DNA of 64,000 nucleotides from CAYPGJ01 sp964638515 (GTDB taxonomy: Bacteria; Planctomycetota; Phycisphaerae; Phycisphaerales; UBA1924): contig CAZWZL010000010.1 in assembly GCA_964638515.1 (NCBI GenBank), positions 1 through 64,000 on the forward strand, written 5' to 3'. Every line of letters starts with the position of its first letter. Positions within the stretch are counted from its first letter, which is position 1. This document shows positions 1 to 9,301 of this stretch, piece after piece. Under the pieces are notes generated by a model that was given only the letters and a program-made list of their open reading frames with translations, had not been told where the DNA came from and did no database searches. The position numbers were made by a program, and so were the translations under genes.

Positions 1-167
1 AGGGCTGCGGCCCGATGGGGCCGGTCGTCTCCGACCCGCCCCCGCCTCAGCAGGTAATGCTGACTCCCGGCGAGCACACCCTGACCATCACGGCGACGAC
101 CAACGACCCGCTGTACCACGTGGGGGCGTGGTATCAGTTTGGGTTGGGGTTTGAGGAGGCGCCTTGA
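1..167 (+). CDS. C-terminal fragment of an unidentified protein
   Basis: An open frame enters the window from the left edge and stops at TGA 165-167. The last 54 residues end with YQFGLGFEEAP. The frame reads as ordinary coding sequence (TLTITATTNDPLYHVG), with alternating hydrophobic and threonine residues typical of beta-strands in a secreted or domain-repeat protein. I do not recognise a family and no motif is visible. A strong hairpin lies about 120 bases downstream and may terminate this transcript. Confidence 0.55.
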   Translation, partial: GCGPMGPVVSDPPPPQQVMLTPGEHTLTITATTNDPLYHVGAWYQFGLGFEEAP

Positions 168-290
168 GAGACCAGCCTGCCGCCGAAAGCGCCGGTTTGA
201 CGGGGTGTCGATGTGGCGCCACGGTCTCTGGCCGTGAGCGGCGGGTGCCCGTCTTGAACACCGTTGTGCCAGCACTATTCACACCGAAGT

Positions 291-325
291 CAACCCTCTC
301 CGTGACCGGAGAGGGTTGTTTCGTT
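291..325 (+). terminator. Rho-independent terminator
   Basis: A perfect stem pairs CAACCCTCTCC (291-301) with GGAGAGGGTTG (308-318). One further G-C pair closes a four-base loop, and TTTCGTT follows. It fits termination of the plus-strand gene that ends at 167. The rest of 168-514 shows no convincing gene. Confidence 0.75.
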
Positions 326-514
326 CTGGTGGGCGCCGGGGCGTGGGATCGGATCCGAAGGCCGGCGAGTTTGGGGTGGTGAAGGGCGCGCGGGCGAGAA
401 GTCGACGAGCAACGCGAGGGGTCGCGCCCGTCCTTCCGAGACGTCCGCCCTGCCCGTGCACGGGCGGTCTCGAACGCAGCGGGAAGATCCAGCCCAACGA
501 ATGCAAGCATCGCG

Positions 515-883
515 CTACCCGGCGCGCAGAATCTTCTCCATCTTCTTTCCCTTGGCGAGTTCATCCACCAGCTTGTCCAGGTATCTGACCTTCCGCGTCA
601 ACGGATTCGTAATCTCCTCAACCCTGTAGCCGCAGATCACTCCGGTAATCAGGTGCGCGTTCCGGTTGAGCGTCGCGTGCTGAAAGAGCTCCTCGAAGGT
701 CGCCTTGGCATCGATGTGCTTCTGTAGCTGTTTGTCATCCAAGCCGGTCAGCCACTCGATCACTTGATGCAACTCTTCCTTCGTTCGGCCCTTCTTCTCG
801 ACCTTGGCGACGTAGAGCGGATAGACCGAAGAGAAGGTCATCGTCGCCATTCGCTTATCGTGCTCGGGTGTGGTCGTCGGCAT
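515..883 (-). CDS. DUF2200 domain protein
   Basis: This 122-residue protein matches the small cytoplasmic DUF2200 family by its core: FSSVYPLYVAKVEKKGRT near the N-terminus, IEWLTG, then GVICGYRVEEITNPL and RYLDKLVDELAKGKKMEKIL at the end. The last segment, rich in charged residues and ending in Lys, is the family's most recognisable part. The molecular function of DUF2200 is not established. The ATG at 883 (MPTTTPEH) was chosen because GGAG lies about ten bases upstream; an ATG further upstream at 910 would add nine unlikely residues. It stands alone, with a long gap on its 5' side. Confidence 0.85.
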   Translation of the reverse strand: MPTTTPEHDKRMATMTFSSVYPLYVAKVEKKGRTKEELHQVIEWLTGLDDKQLQKHIDAKATFEELFQHATLNRNAHLITGVICGYRVEEITNPLTRKVRYLDKLVDELAKGKKMEKILRAG

Positions 884-1609
884 GGGTTGAACTCCGCCGG
901 AGGATCCCACTCGCGTGCGGGCCGCGGCTGCTGACCACTATACGGCGGTTCGCGGCGCGCGATGACGCCTGGCGATCATGGATCGAGTTCGGCGGCGCGC
1001 GAGGCGCGTCGGCTCATCCATCGCGGTCTCTGCACCCACCACCATCCGATCTCGACTCGTCTCGCTGCTTGGATCGCGGAACCCTGTCCCGACGAGGGTT
1101 GCGCCTGCATTATTGCAATACACTGCGGCCCGATTGCCGGCGGGCCGTTTGGTTCTGGGGGTGGCGCGGGGTGGCGCTGAACGCCGCAGGCCTGGTTCGA
1201 TGCTGCAGGCCGCTGCTTGCCCGAGGACGCGCCTTTGGCCCGCGCAGGAAGTGCAAGCCCGGACTTCTGAGGCTCCGGGCCTCAGGAGCGCGCGGGCTTG
1301 GAGTTGTTTCGCACGGTTTGAGACGAGACAGCCGCGGGCGTCCCGGCCACCTGCCGCTGCACGGTTGTGGTAGAAACGGTGCGGTCATATGTGAGTTCTC
1401 GCACGAGCGATCGATCCCGAGAACAGTTCCCCGTTCCGGAGCACGGCGCGCGAGCCCGAGTCCCGGGACTGCGGCCGATGCCGGCGACTCCCGCGCCGTG
1501 CGCTCTAGGATGTGCACGCGCTGCTCGGAGTAAGCCCGCGCGTCCTGCGTGACGGACGCCGACGGGTCATCGACAGAGCCCTTTCACGCGATCGGGAAGG
1601 ACGGAGATC
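884..1609. other. Non-coding stretch between DUF2200 and DUF2254 genes
   Basis: This 726-base interval has no frame with natural amino-acid composition; all open frames are rich in Arg, Pro and Ser and look like non-coding GC-rich DNA. The one structured item is the nested inverted repeat at 1255-1299. Promoters for both flanking genes, which diverge, should lie here. Confidence 0.55.
1255..1299. repeat. Nested inverted repeat (hairpin)
   Basis: An inner stem CTGAGGC/GCCTCAG has a five-base loop. It sits inside outer arms AAGCCCG (1255-1261) and CGGGCTT (1293-1299). There is no clear T-tract. It could be a terminator, a small structured RNA or a repetitive palindromic element. Confidence 0.5.
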
Positions 1610-2902
1610 ATGCTTGCACGTTTCAGATTCCTGATGAACCGCCTCCGCGAGAAGCTGTGGATCCGTCCGCTCCTCATGGCGCTGCTTTCGGTTATCGGCG
1701 CGTTCTTTGCCAAGGTCGTCGAAGCCCTTCCGGTCGCGAAGCACATTCCAGCGGTCAGTATCGAGTCCGTTGAGACTCTTCTCATCACCCTGACGGGCAG
1801 CATGCTCGCTGTCGCCACCTTTGCCGTCGGGGCAATGGTCTCCTCCTTCTCCTCCGCGAGCAGCAGCGCAACGCCGCGCACCTTTCCCCTCGTCGTCTCC
1901 GACGACATGTCGCAGAATGCGCTCTCCATATTCATCGGCGCATTCATCTTCGGCCTGGTCTCGATCGTCTTCGTCAAGAATGATTTCTATGACGATTCCG
2001 GTCCCTCCGTCGTCCTGCTCCTCACCGCAATAACGATGTCGGTCGTGATCATCACGTTTGTTCGATGGGTCGACGGCATCGCACGGCTTGGCCGACTGGG
2101 CACGACCATCGATAAGACCGTCTCCGTCACCGAACGCGCACTCCTTTCCCGGAGACGAGCCCCGCACATGGGTGGCGCGCGACCATCGGCCGCTACCGCC
2201 GCGGGCGAACCCATCCGAGCGTCTACGGTTGGCTACGTGCAGCGTGTCAATATCGGCGCGCTTCAGGAGTACGCGCAGACCCGCGGTCTCCTCATCGCGG
2301 TTCATGCGCTCCCCGGCGCGTTTGTCGCTCACGACCGCATCCTCGCCAAGGTCACCAGGGTCGCGAACCGCGCCGCCATCGGCGAACCCCGCAGCGACGA
2401 AGACGGACCCTTCGATTCCGCAAAGATCGAAAAGGCCTTCATCATCGGGCCTCGCCGCACGTTCGACGAAGACCCCCGGTTCGGCCTCGTCGTCCTTTCC
2501 GAGATCGCCGGACGCGCGCTCTCGCCCGCAGTCAACGACCCGGGCACCGCGATCGACATCACCAACTCGCTCGTCCGCCTCTTCACCGCGTGGGGCCGGC
2601 CGCTCGACGACGACGAGCGCTGCCCCGTTCAGTACGACCGAGTTGAAATCCCGCCTCTTGCAGCCCGCGATCTCTTCGACGACGCCTTCACCGCCATCGC
2701 TCGTGACGGCGCGAACTCGATCGAAGTCGCGACGCGGCTTCAGAAGGCGCTGCACACCCTTGCGTCGATCGGCGACCCTGAGATCCGCCAAGCGGCAATT
2801 GTCCACTCCAGCCTCGCCCTCGAGCGCGCTGAGCACGCCATGACATTGCCAGCGGACATCGAGGCCATCCGCGCGCTCGCCGCGTTTGCACGCGCGCGTT
2901 GA
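1610..2902 (+). CDS. DUF2254 family membrane protein
   Basis: This 430-residue protein has the DUF2254 layout. An N-terminal membrane half holds four hydrophobic segments (about residues 18-40, 55-80, 103-122, 130-150), and a long soluble C-terminal half follows. Family hallmarks are the segment SFSSASSSATPRTFPLVVSDD after TM2 and, later, FGLVVLSEIAGRALSPAVND followed by PGTAIDITNSLVRLF. Function is not established for the family; it resembles a channel-like or sensor membrane protein. The start at 1610 has GGACGGAG just upstream at good spacing. The gene is monocistronic as far as can be seen. Confidence 0.85.
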   Translation: MLARFRFLMNRLREKLWIRPLLMALLSVIGAFFAKVVEALPVAKHIPAVSIESVETLLITLTGSMLAVATFAVGAMVSSFSSASSSATPRTFPLVVSDDMSQNALSIFIGAFIFGLVSIVFVKNDFYDDSGPSVVLLLTAITMSVVIITFVRWVDGIARLGRLGTTIDKTVSVTERALLSRRRAPHMGGARPSAATAAGEPIRASTVGYVQRVNIGALQEYAQTRGLLIAVHALPGAFVAHDRILAKVTRVANRAAIGEPRSDEDGPFDSAKIEKAFIIGPRRTFDEDPRFGLVVLSEIAGRALSPAVNDPGTAIDITNSLVRLFTAWGRPLDDDERCPVQYDRVEIPPLAARDLFDDAFTAIARDGANSIEVATRLQKALHTLASIGDPEIRQAAIVHSSLALERAEHAMTLPADIEAIRALAAFARAR

Positions 2903-3442
2903 CCCGGCGATGGTTACCACTGCCTGGAGTCGCTCCCGACTCCCATCAACCAATACAGCCGCTCACGACAGACAGCAGGGTCTTGCGCCGGGGGCGGAGA
3001 GATTCGACGGCAGCGGCCTGGTCGAGTGATCTGTCAGCTTTCGGGCGGCCTTGCCGTGGCTGTACACCGCGATGGTCGGGCCCCGCGTCGATCAGTCGCC
3101 GTATGCAACCTGCTACGGATCGTGTCCAAACCGTAACCTCCTCCGATTGGCTGAACGTTCTAAAGTGGGTTGCGCACCCACTATTCGTTGTGTGAAAGGG
3201 ATTTGCGCTCGCTCGCACGTCCCTTTTCTTCTGGCCCGGACGGCCGTTTGGCGCCGAGACTGTGCAGTCAGGCGCGAAACGAGAGCGGCCCCGAGCGATT
3301 CATCACGACCCCGGAATTCGCTCGTTCCAAGTCTCTTGAATCGAAACGGCGTGTATTACGTGCAGGTCTGCGTCGGCGACATGCACGATCGGTTCGAGCT
3401 CGCCGGAAGAGCCAGGCGAGCAACGGAGGGTCGAGCACGGCG
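2903..3442. other. Non-coding stretch between convergent genes
   Basis: This 540-base gap lies between DUF2254 (plus) and the APC permease (minus), which converge. No frame has plausible protein composition. It holds the stem-loop at 3195-3230. Confidence 0.5.
3195..3230 (+). terminator. Candidate terminator hairpin
   Basis: Arms AAAGGGA (3195-3201) and TCCCTTT (3220-3226) enclose an inner TGCG/CGCA stem, and TCTT follows. It is about 290 bases past the DUF2254 stop, so it would end either that transcript or an unrecognised RNA upstream. Confidence 0.45.
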
Positions 3443-4795
3443 TCAGCGCGGCGAACAACTCTCTTTGGTGGCGGGCGACCCTCGCCGCAGCCACGCGACC
3501 CCGTAGAGCACGGTCCCGGTTGCGAGCAACACGGCAGTTGCGATCAGCGAGTCTCTGCTGACGCGCGTGAGCAGAGCGACGCACACGAGCATGGCGACCA
3601 TGGGTATGACGAGACCCGCGGGAAGCCTGATCACGCCGGGGCCGATGGCCGCGGCGCGCACGCGGGGCATCGACGCGATGCAGGTCATGTAGATGAGGAG
3701 CCGCGTGAAGACACTCAGCACCGCCAGCCAGACGAATCCGCCCGTCACTGCGAGCCCGAACGACGCGGCTCCGTACATCACCACGGAGAACCACGGCGTG
3801 TTGTGCTTCGGGTGCACCGCGGCGAAGGCGCTCGGCAGCTGTGCGTCGAGGGCCAACCGGTAGGTGAGTCGTGGGGCGGAGAACATCGAGGCGAGCAGAT
3901 TGCCGCCCACCGAAGCGATGATGCCCAGCACCACGATCGTCGCGCCTGCAGGCCCGAGGACCGCACGACCCGCGTCCACAAGCGGCCGCTCGGAAGCCGC
4001 GAGGTCGGGCACGAGGCGCTGCGCGGCGACCTGGACAAGCACGTACAGGCCGGAGCAGATCACAAGCGCGAGCAGCAAGGCGCGGGGCAGGTCGCGCTGC
4101 GGGTTGTTTGATTCACCCGCGGGGACGAGGCCGGCTTCGAATCCGACGTAGGCGTAGATCACGAGCAGCATCGCGGCGCCAAGATCGCCGGCGCTCGGGG
4201 GTGATGCTGCGGCAGCGATGAACTCGCGGTCGAGACGGAACAGGCCGATGCCGGCGATGGCGAGCAGCGGCAGCAGCTTGAGCGCGGTGAGCCCACCGAG
4301 CGATCGCATGGTGGTTTTCGCGCCAACGATGTTCACCCAGACGAAGCCTGCACAGAGCACGAGCATGAGTCCGATGCGGAGCGCGGGACCGACCGAGCCG
4401 GGCCAGAAGTAGCTGAGCGAAGCGACCAGCAGGTTGAGGTTGGCGGCGAACGCGGTCAGTCGGGCGATGTAGGTGGCCCAGCCGATCTGAAACCCGACAA
4501 ACGGCCCGAACGCGGTGCGCGCGTAGACAATCGGCCCTCCGGTGCTGGAAACGGCGCTGGAGAGCTGGACGAAACAGAGCATGATGGGCGCGATGCACAG
4601 CGCGCCGAGCGCGAAGATCCAAGGGCTGAAATCGCCTGCGAGCCGCTGGGCGCCCGCGGGCGTTCCGAAGATGCCCGCCCCGATCATGCCGTTGATGATG
4701 ATGAGCCAGAGCGACCAGAGCCCGAGCTGCCGAAGGAGCGGCTCGGGAGCCGTGGTCGCGGCGGGCGCCGAGCGATCGGGTTGGGCTTCGGGCAT
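3443..4795 (-). CDS. APC-family amino acid permease
   Basis: This 450-residue integral membrane protein has about twelve hydrophobic segments. The APC-superfamily signature NGMIGAGIFGTPAG in TM1 (about residues 35-48) is the unwound helix that binds substrate. Members import or exchange amino acids or amines; the substrate cannot be read from sequence. A hydrophilic N-terminal tail of about 25 residues precedes TM1. The ATG at 4795 is the first in frame, but no strong ribosome binding site is visible. It follows the aquaporin gene with about 72 bases between them on the same strand, so co-transcription is possible. Confidence 0.88.
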   Translation of the reverse strand: MPEAQPDRSAPAATTAPEPLLRQLGLWSLWLIIINGMIGAGIFGTPAGAQRLAGDFSPWIFALGALCIAPIMLCFVQLSSAVSSTGGPIVYARTAFGPFVGFQIGWATYIARLTAFAANLNLLVASLSYFWPGSVGPALRIGLMLVLCAGFVWVNIVGAKTTMRSLGGLTALKLLPLLAIAGIGLFRLDREFIAAAASPPSAGDLGAAMLLVIYAYVGFEAGLVPAGESNNPQRDLPRALLLALVICSGLYVLVQVAAQRLVPDLAASERPLVDAGRAVLGPAGATIVVLGIIASVGGNLLASMFSAPRLTYRLALDAQLPSAFAAVHPKHNTPWFSVVMYGAASFGLAVTGGFVWLAVLSVFTRLLIYMTCIASMPRVRAAAIGPGVIRLPAGLVIPMVAMLVCVALLTRVSRDSLIATAVLLATGTVLYGVAWLRRGSPATKESCSPR

Positions 4796-4867
4796 CGTTG
4801 GGAGCCGTTCAACCGAAGGGGGCGAATGAAACCTCGTGGACCAAGAGGGGCTCCCTCAGCGTGGCGC

Positions 4868-5521
4868 CTACGCGCGCGACGGTGCGGGAGGGGCCCCTGC
4901 TTCCCGATGGATCGCCTTGAACACCAGCGCGGCAACGATTCCGCCCGCGAGATCGCCCGCGAGGTGGATCCACAGATCGGTCCACCTCACGATCCCCATG
5001 ACGCCGAGCCCGATCGCGACCGCGGGATTGAACGCGCCACCGGACACGGAACCCACGGCGTAGGCGCCGGCGAGCACCACGAACCCGATCGCGAGGCCGA
5101 AGTAGGAGTTTCCTTCCGTGGCCTTGGCGGTCGCGACGTTGAGCACGACGTAGCACAGCGCGAACGCGAAGAGGAATTCGGCGAGGACAGAGGGCACGAT
5201 GGAGAGCGACATGGGCGTCACCACAGGAGCGCCCTTCAGCACGGGGACAAGGAACGCCGCGACCACCGCCGCGACGCACTGCACGACGATGTAGGGCGCG
5301 ACATCGGACGTCGAGCACTTGCCGCGCAGCCAGATCGCGATCGTGACCGCGGGGTTGTAATGAGCGCCCGAGACGTGTCCTCCGGCGTACACCAGCGTCA
5401 TGAGCGCGGCGCCGATGGCGAGCGGCGCCAGCGGCCCGGCGCTTCCGGGCTCGAGCACGCACATGCCGATGGTCAGAACGAGGAAGAACGTGCCGATGAA
5501 TTCCACGAGGTATTTCGACAT
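4868..5521 (-). CDS. MIP-family aquaporin-like channel
   Basis: This 217-residue channel has the duplicated aquaporin fold: six hydrophobic segments and two NPA loops, HYNPAVTIAIW (NPA 56-58) and GGAFNPAVAIGLG (NPA 165-167). The second NPA is followed by Val168 where canonical aquaporins and glycerol facilitators have the Arg of the selectivity filter, so water selectivity is uncertain. ATG 5521 (MSKYLVEFIG) was chosen because GGGAG lies eight bases upstream and the sequence before it is not protein-like. It precedes the APC permease on the same strand. Confidence 0.88.
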   Translation of the reverse strand: MSKYLVEFIGTFFLVLTIGMCVLEPGSAGPLAPLAIGAALMTLVYAGGHVSGAHYNPAVTIAIWLRGKCSTSDVAPYIVVQCVAAVVAAFLVPVLKGAPVVTPMSLSIVPSVLAEFLFAFALCYVVLNVATAKATEGNSYFGLAIGFVVLAGAYAVGSVSGGAFNPAVAIGLGVMGIVRWTDLWIHLAGDLAGGIVAALVFKAIHREAGAPPAPSRA

Positions 5522-6112
5522 CGCGTGGCTCCCGTTCGCTTCACCGTTTGACAGGACGCTGCCGAGGCGAATCCGATGACGCGGCGCAGATCGTACGGCA
5601 TTGGGCACGATTGCGCCAAGACCGACGGACAGTCTCCCGCCCGCACGCGTGGCGCCATCGTGGACGTGGAGCGGTGAACTCGGTTTCACCGCCGGCAGGT
5701 ACGAGGTTTCCTACAACCGACCCGATGGCGCGCCGGGTCGACTCAAACCGATTGTCCGTCGACCGTGAGTGCGCATGGGGTGGGCTGCGGCGCTGCGCCG
5801 CACTCCATCGGCCACTCATCATCCTCGCGGATGGGCACACGATCGGCGTGCATGTCGGAGATGGGCAGCGCCAACACCGCGCCGAGTTCGGTGAACAGAC
5901 GCACGGCGATGTCGGCCAGCCGGGCGTACAGGTCGAGCGTCGTGGACTGCGTCGGACGCGCGCCGAAGGCCGAGATTCGGTGATCGCTCTCCGCTCCGCC
6001 CCGACCCTCCTTCGGATATTGTGGATACTCGCATCCTAATATGCGGACAGGCTCGGCCGACGGCGGCGTTTTTCATCGCCGGGCAGAGCACGCATGGTTG
6101 GAGAATCGCTTG
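5522..6112. other. Intergenic region between divergent genes
   Basis: This 591-base interval lies between the aquaporin (minus) and nitronate-monooxygenase-like (plus) genes. No supported gene, repeat or clear promoter is visible. Both promoters should lie here. Confidence 0.45.
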
Positions 6113-7612
6113 ATGTTGCCTCAACTGATTCAAGGCGGAATGGGCGTAGGTGTGTCCGGGTGGCGATTGGCCAGGGAGGTTTCGTCCCTCGGGCAGCTCG
6201 GCGTCGTGTCGGGAACCGCGCTCGATACGACCCTTGTGCGCCGCTTGGCCAAGGGCGACCTCGGCGGGGACGTTCGTCGCGCGATCGCAGCATTCCCGGC
6301 CGCGGAGCGGGCCCAGGTCATTCTGGAGCGCTACCTGCGCCGGGCTCGCCGCACGGGTGAGGGTGCGGACCATCACGGACGCCGAGCGACCAACGGCACG
6401 TTCGAGAGCGCGAGCTCGCCGACGCCCGACCCGGACGAGGGCGCACGCTACAAGCTCATCCCGCTGCCTCGCGCCACGCTGACTCCCGAGCGCGAGTGGT
6501 TGCTGATTCTCGCGAACTTTGTCGAGGTGTACCTTGCCAAGGAGGGGCATGGCGGAATCGTTGGGATCAACTACCTGCACAAGATCCAGTTCCCGATTCT
6601 TCCCAGCCTCTACGGCGCGATGCTGGCCGGTGTGGACTTCGTGCTGATGGGCGCGGGGATCCCCGCGGAGATTCCGGAGGTGCTCGACCGGCTGAGTCGA
6701 CATGAGGCCGTGAGCGTGCCGCTCGACACGCTCGGCGCGAGCGACGACAAGCCACAGCTGAGGTTTGATCCCACGCCGCTGCTTGAGGAGTTGGGCGCTC
6801 CCGCGCTGAACCGCCCGCGATTCCTCGTGATCGTCGCGTCATCGACGCTGGCCCGCGCGCTGCTGAAAAAGGCGCCGGGCGGAATTGACGGGTTCATCGT
6901 GGAAGCGCCGATCGCCGGTGGGCACAACGCGCCCCCTCGCGGCAGTCAGCAACTCTCGCACCGTGGCGAACCGATCTATGGAAAGCGCGACGCTGTGGAT
7001 GCCGCGCAGATGGCGGCGCTCGGCGTGCCGTTCTGGCTGGCGGGCGGGTGTGCCTCCAGGGAGAGGCTTCACGCCGCGCTCGCCGCGGGCGGCCAAGGCG
7101 TTCAGGTCGGCACGGCGTTTGCATTCTGCGAAGAGTCCGGGCTCGACCCGACCCTGCGCCATCGACTCCTCCGCGCAGTTTTGCGCGGCGAAGCCGACGT
7201 GTTTACCGACCCCGCCGCATCACCCACGAGCTTCCCGTTCAAGGTCGCGTCGCTTGCGGGAACGCTCTCGGAGCCGGTCGTCTATGGCGAGCGCATTCGC
7301 CTGTGTGATCTGGGCTATCTGAGGAGGGCGTATCGAAAGCCGGACGGGACAGTGGACTACCGCTGCCCGGCCGAGCCGGTGGCGGATTACGTGCGCAAGG
7401 GCGGCGCCGCGGAAGAAACCATCGGCCGCAAGTGCCTGTGCAACTCACTCGTGGCGAACATCGGGCTTGGCCAGCGCAGGGCCGACGGGTACGAGGAGCC
7501 GCCGCTCCTGACGGCGGGCGACGACATCGATTGCGTTCGCCCGTTCATCACGGACACCAATCTGTCCTATCACGCGCGCGATGTGATCGCGGCGATGCTC
7601 CCAGCGGAGTGA
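6113..7612 (+). CDS. Nitronate monooxygenase-like flavoprotein
   Basis: This 499-residue protein resembles the nitronate monooxygenase/2-nitropropane dioxygenase TIM-barrel flavoenzymes, which use FMN. Visible family elements are the N-terminal LPQLIQGGMGVGVSGW, the later GGIVGINYL, VDFVLMGAGIPAEIP, GGHNAPPRG and VPFWLAGGCASRERLHAALAAGGQGVQVGTAFAF. The last is the phosphate-binding part of the barrel. It is longer than the usual 320-350 residues, with an insertion around 85-125 and a Cys-containing C-terminal extension (IGRKCLCNSLVANIGLGQRR), so the substrate may differ. ATG 6113 has GGAG about nine bases upstream. Confidence 0.78.
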   Translation: MLPQLIQGGMGVGVSGWRLAREVSSLGQLGVVSGTALDTTLVRRLAKGDLGGDVRRAIAAFPAAERAQVILERYLRRARRTGEGADHHGRRATNGTFESASSPTPDPDEGARYKLIPLPRATLTPEREWLLILANFVEVYLAKEGHGGIVGINYLHKIQFPILPSLYGAMLAGVDFVLMGAGIPAEIPEVLDRLSRHEAVSVPLDTLGASDDKPQLRFDPTPLLEELGAPALNRPRFLVIVASSTLARALLKKAPGGIDGFIVEAPIAGGHNAPPRGSQQLSHRGEPIYGKRDAVDAAQMAALGVPFWLAGGCASRERLHAALAAGGQGVQVGTAFAFCEESGLDPTLRHRLLRAVLRGEADVFTDPAASPTSFPFKVASLAGTLSEPVVYGERIRLCDLGYLRRAYRKPDGTVDYRCPAEPVADYVRKGGAAEETIGRKCLCNSLVANIGLGQRRADGYEEPPLLTAGDDIDCVRPFITDTNLSYHARDVIAAMLPAE

Positions 7613-7689
7613 GCCGCGTCGGCGCACGGTCCGCCCGAGCGATCACGATCATGTCGCTGCGATGTCGAGGGGGCTGTTGGTGTCGGCGC

Positions 7690-9090
7690 TCAGCGCGGCC
7701 CGCTGGCGCGAGCCGGCCCGCGTCCCTTTGCTCGCTTGGGGCCGCCGGCGCGATGTCCGCCGCCGTGGCCACCCTCACCGCCGGTGCGTGGGCCACCGGC
7801 GGAGTGCGTGCCATGCTTGGACCTGCCACCACGGAACGGGCCCCGATGGCGACGGGGACCGCTTCCACCAGCGCCCCCGGAGCCGGGAGCGTGCCCACCA
7901 CCGGCATGCGGAGGCCGCTGAGAAGGCGCCGGCATCGCAAGGTCCGGCTCGTTGTCCATGACCTTGAGCTGAGAACCGATCAGACGCTCGATCGCGCGAA
8001 GCCCGCTGCGCTCGTGGTGATCACAGAAGGAGAACGCGGTGCCCGACGCGCCGGCTCGGGCCGTGCGCCCGATCCGGTGCACGTACGTCTCCGGATCGTT
8101 GGGCATGTCGAAGTTGAAGACGTGGGAGATCTGATCGACGTCGATGCCCCGCGACGCGATGTCGGTCGCAACGAGCACGGACGTTCGTCCGGTCTTGAAG
8201 CCGTGCAGCGTCTTGGTTCGCGCGGCCTGGGTCTTGTTGCCGTGGATCGCGCCCGCGTCGATGCCCGACTCGCGCAGCGTCTTCACCAGCCGGTCGGCGC
8301 CGAACTTGGTGCGGGTGAACACCAGCGTTCGCCCCACGCTCGCGTCGCGGAGCAGACGCTGGAGCAGCTCCGGCTTGTTCTTGCCGGAAACGTGATACAC
8401 GGACTGGGTGATCGCCGCGGCCGTTGACGCCACCGGCGCGACCTGGATGAACTCCGGGTCACGGAGCAGCGTGCTGGCCAGCTTGCGGATTTCCGTGGGC
8501 ATCGTGGCCGAGAAGAGCAGCGTCTGGCGCGATTCGGGGAGTTCCTCCGCGATGCGCCGGATGTCGTGCACGAAGCCCATATCGAGCATGCGATCGGCCT
8601 CGTCCAGCACGAGCGTTTCCACGGCGCTCAGGTCGACGTGGCCCTGCTCCATGAGATCCTGAAGGCGGCCGGGGGTGGCGACGATGACGTCGACACCGGT
8701 CCGTAGCGCGCGCACTTGGGGATTCTGATTCACTCCCCCGAAGATTGTGACATACCGCAGGCCCAGATGGCGGCCGTAGGTCCGGAAGCTCTCGAAGATC
8801 TGCATCGCGAGTTCGCGGGTCGGGCAGAGGACGAGCGCGCGGGCGCGTCCACCGGCCGGATTGTTCCGCGGGCGTGCCCCGGGCTGGGCCGGCGGCGGGG
8901 CGAGCCGGCTGAGCACGGGCATGGCGAACGCGCCGGTCTTGCCGGTGCCGGTCTGGGCGCAACCGAAGATGTCCTTCCCGGTGAGAATCACCGGGATGGC
9001 CTGTGCCTGAATGGGGGTGGGGGTCGCGTAGCCCTCGGCGGCGATGGCGCGAACGATGGGCTGAGCCAGCCCGAGATCCTGAAAGTTCAT
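7690..9090 (-). CDS. DEAD-box ATP-dependent RNA helicase
   Basis: This 466-residue helicase unwinds RNA duplexes using ATP. All motifs are present: Q-motif PTPIQAQAIP (about 24-33), Walker A AQTGTGKT (45-52), PTRELA (90-95), DEAD (163-166), SAT (194-196) and HRIGRTARAG (338-347). The last 70 residues are low-complexity Gly/Arg/His, as in RhlE- and DeaD-like proteins with RNA-binding tails. ATG 9090 (MNFQDLGL) begins the conserved fold. The Shine-Dalgarno sequence is weak, and two inverted repeats lie in the leader, so expression may be controlled after transcription; cold induction is usual for the family but is inferred here. Confidence 0.93.
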   Translation of the reverse strand: MNFQDLGLAQPIVRAIAAEGYATPTPIQAQAIPVILTGKDIFGCAQTGTGKTGAFAMPVLSRLAPPPAQPGARPRNNPAGGRARALVLCPTRELAMQIFESFRTYGRHLGLRYVTIFGGVNQNPQVRALRTGVDVIVATPGRLQDLMEQGHVDLSAVETLVLDEADRMLDMGFVHDIRRIAEELPESRQTLLFSATMPTEIRKLASTLLRDPEFIQVAPVASTAAAITQSVYHVSGKNKPELLQRLLRDASVGRTLVFTRTKFGADRLVKTLRESGIDAGAIHGNKTQAARTKTLHGFKTGRTSVLVATDIASRGIDVDQISHVFNFDMPNDPETYVHRIGRTARAGASGTAFSFCDHHERSGLRAIERLIGSQLKVMDNEPDLAMPAPSQRPPHAGGGHAPGSGGAGGSGPRRHRGPFRGGRSKHGTHSAGGPRTGGEGGHGGGHRAGGPKRAKGRGPARASGPR

Positions 9091-9109
9091 ATGCGTTGTG
9101 TTCTCTGAT

Positions 9110-9148
9110 CCCGATTGAATCGGGGTTCCGGTGTCGTCGAAACCGGAA
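9110..9148 (-). promoter_or_regulatory. Paired inverted repeats in the helicase leader
   Basis: A perfect 15-base palindrome (CCCGATTGAATCGGG, 9110-9124) is followed by arms TTCCGGT (9126-9132) and ACCGGAA (9142-9148). Both lie 20-58 bases upstream of the helicase ATG at 9090. They could be leader hairpins or operator sites. Confidence 0.4.
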
Positions 9149-9301
9149 TGTCCCGGACGCGGGCCGCGTCCTGATCGAGCCACCGGCCTCAGATGTGCCC
9201 CCGGACGAGCCCGTCCGTGGGAGGCGAAGAGTAGGAGGTCCGGGGGAGAAAGTCCAATGCGCGAGAGAACGCCCCCAGAGCGGGCGCCCGCGCTTCAACG
9301 T

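Noticed and set aside
1255..1299. tRNA or riboswitch at the hairpin
   Set aside because: No cloverleaf, conserved loop or known aptamer sequence fits; it stays an unassigned hairpin.
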